From assembly GCA_902494555.1 (NCBI GenBank), contig CABUTR010000008.1:1-64000 (forward strand): a stretch of DNA of 64,000 bases, given 5' to 3'. The position numbers and the translations under genes were made by a program. The DNA comes from an uncultured Collinsella sp. (GTDB taxonomy: Bacteria; Actinomycetota; Coriobacteriia; Coriobacteriales; Coriobacteriaceae). Shown here in pieces: positions 52,483-61,798 of this stretch (position 1 is its first letter; each line of letters begins with the position of its first letter). The notes beneath the pieces were generated by a model that saw only the letters and a list, made by a program, of their open reading frames with translations, was not told the DNA's origin and made no database searches.

Positions 52483-53187
52483 TTACGGCAGAATATGGAA
52501 GCCCAAAGCGGCGATATCCTTGGCAAAGCCGCGGACGGTGTCGAGCGAGACCTCGTACGGGTCGCGACCGATGTTCTTCCGCTTGGCCAGGATGCTGTTG
52601 GGCACCGTAATGATCTGGCAACCGCAGGCCTCGGCCTGGTAAATGTTGATGAGCTCGCGCGTGGACGCCCACAGGACCTCACAGTTGGGCTTGGCGGCGG
52701 CCTTCTTAACCGACTCCGTCATAAACGGAATGGGGTCGACGCCGGTGTCGGCGATGCGGCCGGCAAAGAGCGAGATGATGGACGGCGTCTCGGCGTCAAC
52801 GGCTTCGACCATCTCATCGACCTGCGTAGGCGTAAAGATGGTAGTGACGTTGACCTTGATGCCGTCGGCGGAAAGCTTGCGGACCAGCTCGGCGGTGGAC
52901 TCGCCCTTGGTGGTCACGCACGGAATTTTGACGTAGACGTTCTCGGCCCAGGTAGCGATCTCGCGGGCCTCGACCTCCATGGTCTCGACGTCGTCGGCAA
53001 AGACCTCAAACGAGACGGACACATCGGTGATGTGAGCCAGGACCTCTTTGGCAAACGCGCGGTAATCCATCACGCCGCCCTTCTTCATAAGGGACGGGTT
53101 GGTCGTGAAACCCTGAACGTTGCCGTTCTCGTACATGTCGAGCATGCCTTCGAGGTTTGCACCGTCAGCGAACACCTTGATTGCCAT
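52483..53187 (-). CDS. Transaldolase / fructose-6-phosphate aldolase family protein
   Basis: A 234-residue small (TalC/MipB-type) transaldolase. The Schiff-base lysine is Lys87 in VYVKIPC; the phosphate-binding STRE and the opening FADGANLEGM and FTTNPSLMKK match the family. It transfers dihydroxyacetone units between sugar phosphates, or acts as an aldolase. Short members span both activities, so I leave the symbol blank. The start MAIKVFADGA (53187) is preferred over an upstream ATG. Confidence 0.88.
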   Translation of the reverse strand: MAIKVFADGANLEGMLDMYENGNVQGFTTNPSLMKKGGVMDYRAFAKEVLAHITDVSVSFEVFADDVETMEVEAREIATWAENVYVKIPCVTTKGESTAELVRKLSADGIKVNVTTIFTPTQVDEMVEAVDAETPSIISLFAGRIADTGVDPIPFMTESVKKAAAKPNCEVLWASTRELINIYQAEACGCQIITVPNSILAKRKNIGRDPYEVSLDTVRGFAKDIAALGFHILP

Positions 53188-53380
53188 CTGCCTGATTCCT
53201 TTCGTTAGCATACGGCCGATAAACTGCTAAACACTTTACCTACGTTTATCAAGGCGTGAACTGCGGTTTTTTATCTTCTCGGCGAACGGTATAAACACCT
53301 CAGTGTTTGGATTGATAAATCGATTGAGCATGCAAAAGCAAAGAGTCGCAGTTTGAGCAAACGTCAGAACGCGGGATTCA

Positions 53381-54208
53381 TTAGATGAGGCCGAAATGCT
53401 GCATCGCTGTGACGGTGCCGTCGTGTGCGACATCGTCGGTCACGTAGTCGGCGACCGCCTTGACCTCAGGCATGGCGTTGCCCATGGCGACAGCCGTCTC
53501 GACCGCAGCGAGCATGCCCAGGTCGTTACCCGAATCGCCGAAGCCAAAGGTGCGTGCGTTGCCGGTGCGACCCAGGTATTCCAGCGCTCGCGCCACGCCC
53601 ACGCCTTTGTCGATGCCCTTGGGGCTCAGCTCGCGATTCTGACCACCGGTGTTGCACAGCTCAAACTCGCGATCGATAAAGCCATCATCGTTGGCTACGC
53701 GAGCCAGGTCGCTCGCGACGATGCCTACCTTGCCCACGCGCAGACGGCCGTCGACGCGCATTTCCTCGGTGCTGTGCACCACAGAAGTGCCAATCAGAGA
53801 CGACTGCTCAACACCCGCGGGTTCCAGGGCAAAAGTAGCCACGTTGGTCTCGAAAAAGGCTTCAATCCCTGCCGCGGCCATACGGCGTGCAAGCTCCTCA
53901 ACAATGTCTTCGTCAAAGCAGTCCTCATACACCACGCGGCCCTCGACCTCGAGCGTGGCGCCCGCCATGGCAACGACGCCCGCGGGGTCGAGCGCACGCA
54001 AGCTATCGGCGATGAGCCACAGGGGGCGACCCGTGCAGATAAACGCCTTGTGTCCCGCGTCGCGCAGACGATGAAACGCCTCAACGACCGCCTGCGAGGG
54101 GCGAACCGCCGAAAAGTCCTTGTCGGTCATGTTGTCGGGATCGAACGACGTCAGCGTGCCGTCCACGTCAAAAAAGAGCACGGCGGAATCGGGGCACGCA
54201 TCAATCAT
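53381..54208 (-). CDS. HAD superfamily hydrolase, Cof-like
   Basis: A 275-residue C2-cap HAD phosphatase: nucleophile and acid in FFDVDGTLT (Asp14, Asp16), motif II ICTGRP, motif III lysine in SPKGIDKG and motif IV FGDSGNDLGML. Substrates of such proteins are usually sugar or cofactor phosphates, broad in range. Monocistronic, convergent with nothing. Confidence 0.9.
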   Translation of the reverse strand: MIDACPDSAVLFFDVDGTLTSFDPDNMTDKDFSAVRPSQAVVEAFHRLRDAGHKAFICTGRPLWLIADSLRALDPAGVVAMAGATLEVEGRVVYEDCFDEDIVEELARRMAAAGIEAFFETNVATFALEPAGVEQSSLIGTSVVHSTEEMRVDGRLRVGKVGIVASDLARVANDDGFIDREFELCNTGGQNRELSPKGIDKGVGVARALEYLGRTGNARTFGFGDSGNDLGMLAAVETAVAMGNAMPEVKAVADYVTDDVAHDGTVTAMQHFGLI

Positions 54209-54283
54209 ATGGGTTCCTTTCGGGGGGGAGAGTAAACGAAGTATCCATCATATAATGGAGCGACGCAACCAGAGAGGTCACCC

Positions 54284-56842
54284 ATGGAATTTTACGCAAG
54301 CTGCCCCGAGGGCTTTGAGTCCGCACTCGCCGATGAGCTTAAACGCCTCGGGCTTTCGCAGGTTCGTCGGCTGAAGGGCCGCGCTACATTTGAGGGCGAG
54401 CTCGAAGAAGGCTACCGCGCCTGTCTGTGGTCGCGCCTGGCGAGCCGTGTGTTCGTGGTGCTCGGGCGCTTTGAGGCGCAGGATGCCGACGAGCTGTACG
54501 ATAGCGTTTACGACATCACCTGGGAGACCATCATCCGCCCCGGCGCCACCATCGCCATCACCGCCCGCGGCGTGACCGAGCAGCTGCGCAACACGCGCTT
54601 CTCGGCCCTGCGCGCCAAGGACGCGCTGTGCGACCGTCTGGCCGAGACCACGGGCCGTCGCGCCGATGTCGACGCTGCCGATCCCGACGTTCACCTGCTG
54701 CTTTCGCTGCGCCAGCGCCGCGCGAGCATCAGCCTGGACCTTTCGGGCGACCCGCTGTTCAAGCGCCTGCCGCCCGCGGCGACCCGTGCCGGCGAGGGCG
54801 CGCACGTGCTGCGCCCCGACTACGCCGCCCTGGTGCTGGCGCAGGTCGGCTGGACCGCACTGTGCGAGCGCGAGTTGACGGCCGACGATTACGAGAATGA
54901 AGCCCTTCCCACGCTAATCGATGCCTCGTGCGCCGGCGGCGGCCTGTTGCTGGAAGCCGTGAACATTCTGACCGACCGCGCCCCGGGCGCCGCACGCGAG
55001 CGCTGGGGCTTTGAGGGCTGGCAGCTGCACGACGCCGCTCTGTGGGAGCAGCTGCTTGCCGAGGCGCGCGAGCGCGAGGCGGCAGCGCGCGAGCGCCAGG
55101 CGCGCATCGTGGCCGTAGACATCGACCCCGCCGCCCGCAAGACCGCCGAGCGCATGGTCAAGAGCGCTGGCTACAAGCGTTTTGTCGACTTTTGCGCCGC
55201 CAAGCCCGCCACCGTGCTGGACCATGCCGGCGCTGTCGCCGGTGCCGCCGTGGTCGCAGACACCACCGAGACCCCGCTTTCGCTCATGCACGACGCCATG
55301 ACGCTGGTCGGCGAGCTGCGCCGCGCGCCCGAGCTCGCTTCAGCGCCGGTCGCCGCGCTCACCCGCGACGGATTGCTGGCCCGCGCACTCCATACCGAGC
55401 CCGCGCGCTCCATCGCCGTCATGCCCAATAACGAGGAGGCGGCTATTGAGGTTTGGCCCTCGCTCGACCACGCCGCCGCGGCATTTGAAGCTGCGACCAG
55501 CGCAAACACCGAGGAACAGTCCGCGGAAGCCAACGACGAAGCCGCCGACACCCCCATGTCCGAACCTGCCGCCACGCTCGACTTGGGCGACGGCAAGCCG
55601 CTGCCCGTGCTCATTCCCGAGTCTGAGCAGTTCGCCAACCGCCTGCGCAAGAATGCCCGCCTGCGCCGCAAGTGGGCCAAGCGCGAGGGCGTGAGCTGCT
55701 ACCGCGTCTACGATGCCGACCTGCCCGACTACTCCGCCGCCATCGACCTGTACGAGGGCTGCCCGCAGACGCCGGGCCGCTGGCTCGTCATTGCCGAATA
55801 CGCCGCACCCAAGACCATCGACCCCGCGCTTGCCCAGGCCCGCATTCTCGACATCTTGGCCATCGCGCCGCGTATTCTTGATGTTCCGGCCGAGCACGTG
55901 CACGCCAAGGCCCGCATGCGTTCGCGCGGCGGCTCGCAGTACGGCAAACAGGGCGCCGGCAAGGGTGGCTCGGGCGAGCGCGCCAACATCGCACGCCGTC
56001 GTCTGCCGCTCATCGAAGAGGGCGGACTCACCTTTGCCGTCAACTTTGATGACTACCTGGATGTGGGCATCTTCTTGGATCACCGCGTCACCCGCAACCT
56101 GGTGCGCGAGCACGCCAAGCAGGCGCGCCGCTTCCTCAATCTGTTCGCCTATACCGGCACCGCCACCTGCTATGCGGCCGACGGCGGCGTCGAGGAAACC
56201 GTGACAGTCGACCTTTCCAACACCTACCTGGACTGGGCCGAGCGCAATATGCGCCAGAACGGCTTTGTTGGTCCGCAGCATCATTTTGTGCGCGACGACG
56301 TGCTCGCCTGGATTCGCGACCAGCGCCAGACGCGCAACCGCTGGGACCTGATTTTTGTCGATCCGCCCACGTTTTCGAACTCATCCAAGATGGGCCGCCG
56401 CACCTGGGATGTCCAGCGCGACCATGTTGAGCTTTTGGCCGGCGTATCGCGCCTGCTCGCACAGGGCGGCCACGCCATCTTTAGCTGCAACCTGCGCGGC
56501 TTCCGCCCCGAGACGCGTAAGCTCGCGCGTGCGGGCGTGGTGCTGGAGGACATTACGGCGCAGACCATCCCCGAGGATTTCGCGCGCAACCAGAAGGTGC
56601 ATCATTGCTATATCGTGCGCCGCCTGCCCATCGAGGACGCCATGGCAGAGGTCGGCTTTAGCGCCGAGGAAATTGCCGAGCGCGTCGAGGAACTGCGTAA
56701 CCCCGAGGCCCGCAAGCCTCGCGCGGCAGTGCCCGCGCACGCGCAGACCGGCAACGGCAAGTCCAACTTTGCCGGCAAACCCTCCCCTGCCGGCAAGTCC
56801 AAAAAGAAGAAGTTCTACGCCAGCAAGCCCAAGGGCAAATAA
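54284..56842 (+). CDS. rlmKL: RlmKL-type 23S rRNA methyltransferase with degenerate RlmL half
   Basis: An 852-residue homologue of E. coli RlmKL, whose halves make m2G2445 (RlmL) and m7G2069 (RlmK). The N-terminal THUMP-containing domain aligns well. In the RlmL methyltransferase, DPMCGSGT is replaced by DASCAGGG (213-220) and the catalytic SNPPYGER by ADTTETPL (about 325-332), so SAM binding and base positioning are probably lost there. An acidic linker (about 400-430) follows. The RlmK half is intact: NLFAYTGTATCYAA (619-632) and DPPTFSNS (693-700). A basic Lys-rich tail ends the protein. Confidence 0.88.
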   Translation: MEFYASCPEGFESALADELKRLGLSQVRRLKGRATFEGELEEGYRACLWSRLASRVFVVLGRFEAQDADELYDSVYDITWETIIRPGATIAITARGVTEQLRNTRFSALRAKDALCDRLAETTGRRADVDAADPDVHLLLSLRQRRASISLDLSGDPLFKRLPPAATRAGEGAHVLRPDYAALVLAQVGWTALCERELTADDYENEALPTLIDASCAGGGLLLEAVNILTDRAPGAARERWGFEGWQLHDAALWEQLLAEAREREAAARERQARIVAVDIDPAARKTAERMVKSAGYKRFVDFCAAKPATVLDHAGAVAGAAVVADTTETPLSLMHDAMTLVGELRRAPELASAPVAALTRDGLLARALHTEPARSIAVMPNNEEAAIEVWPSLDHAAAAFEAATSANTEEQSAEANDEAADTPMSEPAATLDLGDGKPLPVLIPESEQFANRLRKNARLRRKWAKREGVSCYRVYDADLPDYSAAIDLYEGCPQTPGRWLVIAEYAAPKTIDPALAQARILDILAIAPRILDVPAEHVHAKARMRSRGGSQYGKQGAGKGGSGERANIARRRLPLIEEGGLTFAVNFDDYLDVGIFLDHRVTRNLVREHAKQARRFLNLFAYTGTATCYAADGGVEETVTVDLSNTYLDWAERNMRQNGFVGPQHHFVRDDVLAWIRDQRQTRNRWDLIFVDPPTFSNSSKMGRRTWDVQRDHVELLAGVSRLLAQGGHAIFSCNLRGFRPETRKLARAGVVLEDITAQTIPEDFARNQKVHHCYIVRRLPIEDAMAEVGFSAEEIAERVEELRNPEARKPRAAVPAHAQTGNGKSNFAGKPSPAGKSKKKKFYASKPKGK

Positions 56843-56845
56843 CAA

Positions 56846-56912
56846 AGTTGCGGTGGAATACGGACTGTTTTGCCTGGAATTAGGCAAATTTAGACCGTAT
56901 TTCACCGCAACT
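56846..56912. repeat. Palindrome F, copy 2
   Basis: AGTTGCGGTGGAATACGG (56846-56863) and CCGTATTTCACCGCAACT (56895-56912) pair with one G-T. The inner TTTGCCT/AGGCAAA adds a second stem. It starts three bases after the rlmKL stop. Compared with copy 1 the inner arm bases differ in a paired fashion. Confidence 0.8.
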
Positions 56913-56936
56913 CATATTGGGATGGCGGATGCCGAC

Positions 56937-57650
56937 CTATCCCTGGATGACCAATCGGTAACCGATACCCACGTGTGTCTGGATATAGCGCGGATGCGCG
57001 GGGTCGGACTCGATCTTCTTGCGCAACGTGCCCATAAAGACACGCAGGCTCGCCAGGTCGCTCTTGGTCGACGTGCCCCAAATCTCGTGCAAAATAAACT
57101 GGTGCGTCAGTACCTTGTCGGCGTTATGCGCCAGCAGGCACAGGAGCTTGTACTCAATCGGCGTCAGGTGCAACTCCTCGCCATCCATCGTGGCAATGCC
57201 GGCATCAAAATCGATATGCAGCTCACCGGTATCGAACGAGCCCTCGGAGACAACGCCGCCCGTTTGCGCATACGAAAGGCGCCTGAGCGTCGTGCGAATG
57301 CGCGCGAGCAGCTCCTCGACCGAAAACGGCTTGGTCAGATAGTCGTCGGCACCGGCATCGAGCGCGCGGATTTTGTCCGCATCCTCGCTGCGCGCCGAGA
57401 CCACGATGATCGGCATGCCCGACCATGCGCGCACCGACTCCACCACCTTGACGCCGTCCATATCGGGCAGGCCCAGATCGAGCAGCACAATGCTCGGCGC
57501 CTGCGATGAGGCGGCGGCGATGGCGGCATGGGCAGTCTCCACAGCCATATGACGCAAGCCGTGCGCCTCGAGCGCGGCAACGATAAGGTTGCGGACAGCG
57601 GGGTCGTCCTCAACGACCAAGATGAGCGGTTTTACGGCAGAGTTCGGCAC
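56937..57650 (-). CDS. kdpE: KdpE-like OmpR-family response regulator
   Basis: A 237-residue regulator with receiver acidic pair ED (15-16), phospho-acceptor Asp58 (VLLDLGLPD), the KPF switch lysine and a C-terminal winged helix (HLTPIEYKLLCLLAHNADKVLTHQ) typical of KdpE. GTG at 57650 lies seven bases after AAGGAG and four after the kinase stop. In the textbook system KdpE activates kdpFABC; no kdp ATPase genes are here, and the only potassium gene nearby is kup upstream in the same direction. Confidence 0.88.
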   Translation of the reverse strand: MPNSAVKPLILVVEDDPAVRNLIVAALEAHGLRHMAVETAHAAIAAASSQAPSIVLLDLGLPDMDGVKVVESVRAWSGMPIIVVSARSEDADKIRALDAGADDYLTKPFSVEELLARIRTTLRRLSYAQTGGVVSEGSFDTGELHIDFDAGIATMDGEELHLTPIEYKLLCLLAHNADKVLTHQFILHEIWGTSTKSDLASLRVFMGTLRKKIESDPAHPRYIQTHVGIGYRLVIQG

Positions 57651-57654
57651 AGCG

Positions 57655-59280
57655 CTACTCCTTATCAAACGAAACATCGGCGACGGGAAGCTCAATCGTA
57701 AAGACCGAGCCGTGCGGGTCCGCCGCGGCAACCTCTATGCTACCGCCATGCGCCAGCACAATGGAGCGGCAGAGCGAAAGCCCCAGGCCAACGCTGCGGT
57801 GGCTGTCGGCCAGGCCATGGTTGGCGGTATAGAACGACTCAAAGATGCGTTCGCGATCCTCGGGTGCGATGCCCGGACCATCATCGGCCACCGAGCACGC
57901 CACGCGTCCATCGTCGACGCTAATCGAAATCATGATATGCGAGCCTGCGGGCGTATAGGTGATGGCGTTGTTCACCAGATTGACCACCAGCTGCACCATC
58001 AGGCGCGCATCGACGTTGACGAGCGCCGGCTCATCGCACGCCACCACCTTAAGGTCGTGCTCGCGCACGGCAGGGTTCACGTGGCGCAGCGCCTCCTCGA
58101 CGATATCGTCCATGAGCTCGAGTGTGGTCGACAGGCGCATACCGCCACCCTCGAGCTTGGTGATGGCGAGCAGGTTCTCGACGGTGGCGTTGAGCCATTG
58201 CGCATCCGAGCGAATGGAAAGGAGCAGGCCGCGGCGCGTCTGGGCATCGAGCACCGCGGTGCCGGTCGAGCCCTGATCGAGCAGGACATCGGCGTTGCCC
58301 GAAATACTGGTGAGCGGCGTACGCAGATCGTGCGAGATGGAGCGCAGCAGGTTGGCGCGCAGCTGTTCGTTTTTGGCGAGCACCGCCGCCTCCTCGCGGG
58401 CCTCCATGGCGCGGGCGCGATCGAGTGCCAGCTCGCCTTCGCTCACGATGGCATCGGCAAGTGTTCGCTCCTCGTGCGTCAGCACGTCGGGCTCGGCAAC
58501 GATAGCCAGCACGCCCACCACCGAGGCGGGGTCGCCCGAGCGCGCGAAGCCGTCGCCTGTGCGAACCGTCAGGTAGATGCCATAAAACGCCGAGCCGCCA
58601 AACGTGGCGTCGAGCGGCGTTCCCACATAGGCGGATGCCGAGAGCCGCGGCGGCATCTGCGGCGCCAGTTCGTGCACCGGTGCGGCATCGCCCACGGCCG
58701 TGTATGTCGCACGCGGCAGCAGGTCATCGCCCTCGGCGTCGGCGCTGTACCACACGACCGGACAGCCCGAAAGACGCGCCAGCTGCGTGGCCATGGCATG
58801 GACAATCTGCTGCTGATCGGCGCACCGCTGCAGCATGCGGTTGGTCTCGAGCACCATATGCGTGCGGCGGTCGCTGGCGGCAGCCTGTGCCAAGGCACGG
58901 CGCAGGGCCAACGCAATCGAGCTCGACACAAGCGAGACCACGAACATGATGAAGAACATGCCGGGATAGCCGCGGTCGATAAGCGACAGCGAGTAGCGCG
59001 GGTCGACAAACAAGAAGTTGTAGAGCGCCACGGCGGCAGCCGAGCTCAGCAAGCAATACAGGCGACTCCAGGTAAAGAATGCGCACAGCTGAACGGCGAA
59101 CACATAGACGATCATGATGCTCGGCGCGAGACCCGGATGGTCGAGCAGCGCGCCCACAATCGTCGCCGCGACCAGCAGCCCCACCGATACGCAGGCGTCA
59201 TACAGAGGAGTGCGGCGCGTCAGCGTTGTGCGCCGCCACCAAAAGCTATCGGCAATATCGCCGTCCGTACGGACGTCCAT
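57655..59280 (-). CDS. KdpD-like sensor kinase lacking the N-terminal KdpD/Usp module
   Basis: A 541-residue histidine kinase. Four closely spaced membrane helices (about 27-47, 53-70, 75-92 and 106-127) match the DUF4118 segment of KdpD. A GAF-like domain (about 150-285), a HisKA box with His317 (SISHDLRTPL) and an ATPase domain with NLVNNAITYTP, DDGPGI and GLGLSLC follow. E. coli KdpD carries about 390 further residues at its N-terminus (KdpD and universal-stress domains, with a Walker motif and, in some bacteria, c-di-AMP binding). These are absent here, so sensing must differ. Confidence 0.9.
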   Translation of the reverse strand: MDVRTDGDIADSFWWRRTTLTRRTPLYDACVSVGLLVAATIVGALLDHPGLAPSIMIVYVFAVQLCAFFTWSRLYCLLSSAAAVALYNFLFVDPRYSLSLIDRGYPGMFFIMFVVSLVSSSIALALRRALAQAAASDRRTHMVLETNRMLQRCADQQQIVHAMATQLARLSGCPVVWYSADAEGDDLLPRATYTAVGDAAPVHELAPQMPPRLSASAYVGTPLDATFGGSAFYGIYLTVRTGDGFARSGDPASVVGVLAIVAEPDVLTHEERTLADAIVSEGELALDRARAMEAREEAAVLAKNEQLRANLLRSISHDLRTPLTSISGNADVLLDQGSTGTAVLDAQTRRGLLLSIRSDAQWLNATVENLLAITKLEGGGMRLSTTLELMDDIVEEALRHVNPAVREHDLKVVACDEPALVNVDARLMVQLVVNLVNNAITYTPAGSHIMISISVDDGRVACSVADDGPGIAPEDRERIFESFYTANHGLADSHRSVGLGLSLCRSIVLAHGGSIEVAAADPHGSVFTIELPVADVSFDKE

Positions 59281-59308
59281 CAGTGCCCCGCCCCTCTCTC
59301 AAAAACAA

Positions 59309-59346
59309 AAACCACCACAAAGGGACAGGCACCTTTGTGGTGGTTT
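59309..59346. repeat. CCACCACAAAGG palindrome
   Basis: AAACCACCACAAAGG (59309-59323) and CCTTTGTGGTGGTTT (59332-59346) pair perfectly. A further CTTGTGGTGGTT copy follows at once (59349-59360). It lies between the small membrane peptide gene and the kinase gene and is related in core (CAAAGGGAC) to palindrome A. Confidence 0.75.
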
Positions 59347-59391
59347 CCCTTGTGGTGGTTCCAAGTGTATAGCCTTTGCAACCGACGGTCG

Positions 59392-59586
59392 CTAGACAAA
59401 CAGCACGTGCGCGAGCAGGGCACACACGCACACCGCTCCAAATACCAGTGCCACGATCGAAATTACGCGATCGGCCATATCCATGTTGGCACGGTTCGTC
59501 AAAAACCGATCTTCGGCGGCGTCAGCGCGTGCCTCACGTACCAGCTCGGCAACCACCTCGCGGCCATCAAGCATCTTTGCATCCAT
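59392..59586 (-). CDS. Small single-pass membrane protein in the kup-kdpDE cluster
   Basis: A 64-residue protein with a charged N-terminal half (DGREVVAELVREARADAAED) and one C-terminal helix (about 42-62, VISIVALVFGAVCVCALLAH). ATG at 59586 has GGGGAGG five bases upstream; an ATG ten codons earlier is less well placed. It sits between kup (61 nt away) and the KdpD-like gene on the same strand. No family recognised. By position it could be a KdpF-like or sensor-coupling peptide, but that is a guess. Confidence 0.7.
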   Translation of the reverse strand: MDAKMLDGREVVAELVREARADAAEDRFLTNRANMDMADRVISIVALVFGAVCVCALLAHVLFV

Positions 59587-59647
59587 GTTTGCCTCCCCGG
59601 TCTCAATCTTGTCCATCGAAAACCAACTCCGTGCAACCCGTCGGCGC

Positions 59648-61675
59648 CTACGGCCGCTCGTTGGGGGCCAGGCGCTGCATCTTGTTCACGGCCTTGAACT
59701 TGGTGAACAGCGGCACGTACTCAAAGCTCACGTTGGAGTTCTCCAGGCCGTACCAGCGTGCAGGCGTGCCGGCGGCGCGGCGGATGATGTACTTGAGCGT
59801 GATGGCCGTACGCTCGCTCGGCTCCACATCGCTTTCGGGCGCCAGAAGCTTACGGATCAGGACGAACTTGAACGTACCGATGTTGCCCGGATCCTTGTAG
59901 ACCGAGTAGTCATGCGTCTGCGCCGGCAGCTCGCCGGTGGCAGCCAGGTCCTGAACGACCTGACGCAGATAGGCATTGACGCGCTGGTTGATCTTGTAGC
60001 CCAGGTACAGATGCACGCGGAACACGTAGTCGGTGCCGAACGTCTCGACCGAATAGGCAAAGGTATGCGGCTCATCCATGGTCTCGACATTCACGAACCA
60101 CCAGGCACGAGCGCGCTTGGGATGCTTGTCCAAGATCGAGTAGACGATATCACGGTCAATGTAATCGGTATGGGTGTCCTTGGTCAGGTACACGATGTTG
60201 TCGCTCATGCGCTCATAGCGATCGTCGTCGCGCAGGCGCTTGAGCTGCGGCAGGTAGCTGCGCAGCGGCAGCAGCGTAAACTGGCGCTGCTCGACCGCCG
60301 TGCCGTTGTACCAGCACACCATAATGCCCATGATGAGTGCAGCCATGAGGATGGTGAAGTAGCCGCCGTGGAAGAACTTGGTGAGCGAGCTCACGAAGAA
60401 GAAGCCTTCGAGCAAAAGGAAGAAGGCCGCGAAGATCCACGGAGCAACCTTGAGCTTGCGCTCCTCGTGCAGGTAGAAGAAGAGCAGCAGCGTGGTGCAC
60501 ATCATAGTCAGCGTAATGGCAAGGCCGTAGGCGGCTTCCATATGCGCCGAGTTCTGGAACAGCAGCACCACGATGACGCAGCCGACAAGCATGACGTTGT
60601 TGACCATGGGGATGTAGAGCTGGCCCTTGGTCTCGGCAGGGTAGAAGACCTGCATGTGCGGCATGAGGTCCAGGCGGCTGGCCTCGGACACCAGCGAGAA
60701 TGCGCCGGTGATGAGCGCCTGCGAGGCAATGATGGCCGCGACGGTGGAAAGGCCTACGGCAAACGGGCGCAGGCCCGGGGCGAGCATCTGGTAGAACGGG
60801 TTGAGATCGGCAATGCCCATGAGCTCGGGGTTGGCAGCGTTGTTCATAAGCCAAGCGCCCTGGCCCATATAGGAAAGCAGCAGGCAGCACTTAACGAACG
60901 GCCAGGTAGCGTAGATGTTGCCGCGGCCGACGTGGCCCATGTCGGAGTAGAGCGCCTCGGCACCGGTGGTGGCGAGGAAGCAGCTGCCCAGAATCATGAT
61001 GCCCGCGTGGTTGTTGGGGCTCAGCAAAAAGGCGATGCCGCGCACCGGGTTGAGGCACAGCAGCACGGCGGGGTGCTGGAAGACAAAGAACAGACCCGTG
61101 CCGCCCAGGAACAGGAACCACAGCGTCATGATGGGGCCAAAGGCGTGACCGATCTTGGCCGTACCGATGCGCTGTACCAAGAAGAGCGCGATGATGATGG
61201 CGAGCGTAATGGCGACGACGCGGCCCTGATCATCGCCCAGCACGGCATGGACCGCCGGGATAGTGCGCAGGCCCTCGATGGCCGTGGTAACGGTAACGGC
61301 CGGCGTCAGGATGCCGTCGGCGAGCAGCGCGGCGCCACCCAGCATGGCGGGGATGATAAGCCACTTGCCGCAGCGCTTGACCAGGCTGTACAGGGCAAAG
61401 ATGCCGCCCTCACCATGGTTATCGGCGCGCAGCGAGATGAGCACATACTTGATGGTGGTCAGCAGCGTGACCGTCCACACGACAAGGGAGAGCGCGCCGA
61501 GCACGAACTCCTCCGTGACGCTTCCGATGCCGCCGTTGCCGGCAACGAGCGCCTTGGTTACATACATGGGGCTGGTGCCGATATCACCATACACCACGCC
61601 CAGCGTGACGAGCATCGCCGAGATGCTCACAGGAATCGCAGCGTGCGAGGCTGCCTCCTTGGCCTTTTGTTCCAT
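59648..61675 (-). CDS. kup: KUP/HAK-family potassium transporter
   Basis: A 675-residue low-pressure K+ uptake protein, probably an H+ symporter. About 12 hydrophobic segments are followed by a cytoplasmic C-terminal region. Signatures include LGVVYGDIGTSPMYV, NHGEGGIFALYSL, ADGILTPAVTVTTAIEG and GTGLFFVFQHP. ATG at 61675, ten bases after GGGAGG, is chosen over a TTG six codons upstream. A minus-strand TATAAT at 61716-61711 is a likely -10. It heads the apparent potassium operon with the small membrane protein and the KdpDE-like pair. Confidence 0.95.
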   Translation of the reverse strand: MEQKAKEAASHAAIPVSISAMLVTLGVVYGDIGTSPMYVTKALVAGNGGIGSVTEEFVLGALSLVVWTVTLLTTIKYVLISLRADNHGEGGIFALYSLVKRCGKWLIIPAMLGGAALLADGILTPAVTVTTAIEGLRTIPAVHAVLGDDQGRVVAITLAIIIALFLVQRIGTAKIGHAFGPIMTLWFLFLGGTGLFFVFQHPAVLLCLNPVRGIAFLLSPNNHAGIMILGSCFLATTGAEALYSDMGHVGRGNIYATWPFVKCCLLLSYMGQGAWLMNNAANPELMGIADLNPFYQMLAPGLRPFAVGLSTVAAIIASQALITGAFSLVSEASRLDLMPHMQVFYPAETKGQLYIPMVNNVMLVGCVIVVLLFQNSAHMEAAYGLAITLTMMCTTLLLFFYLHEERKLKVAPWIFAAFFLLLEGFFFVSSLTKFFHGGYFTILMAALIMGIMVCWYNGTAVEQRQFTLLPLRSYLPQLKRLRDDDRYERMSDNIVYLTKDTHTDYIDRDIVYSILDKHPKRARAWWFVNVETMDEPHTFAYSVETFGTDYVFRVHLYLGYKINQRVNAYLRQVVQDLAATGELPAQTHDYSVYKDPGNIGTFKFVLIRKLLAPESDVEPSERTAITLKYIIRRAAGTPARWYGLENSNVSFEYVPLFTKFKAVNKMQRLAPNERP

Positions 61676-61798
61676 AAGCCGGTTTCCTCCCAACTTTAAT
61701 GTTCGAAGGGATTATAGGTAATCGGCCCATGTTTTAATGCACTGTTTTCCCAGCTAGATAAAGATTTATACAGTCTTTAGGCTACCGCGGCGATATGG

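Noticed and set aside
56937..59280. Kdp operon remnant
   Set aside because: No fragment of kdpA, kdpB or kdpC is visible on either side; the kinase and regulator frames are intact, so they are functional genes rather than relics.
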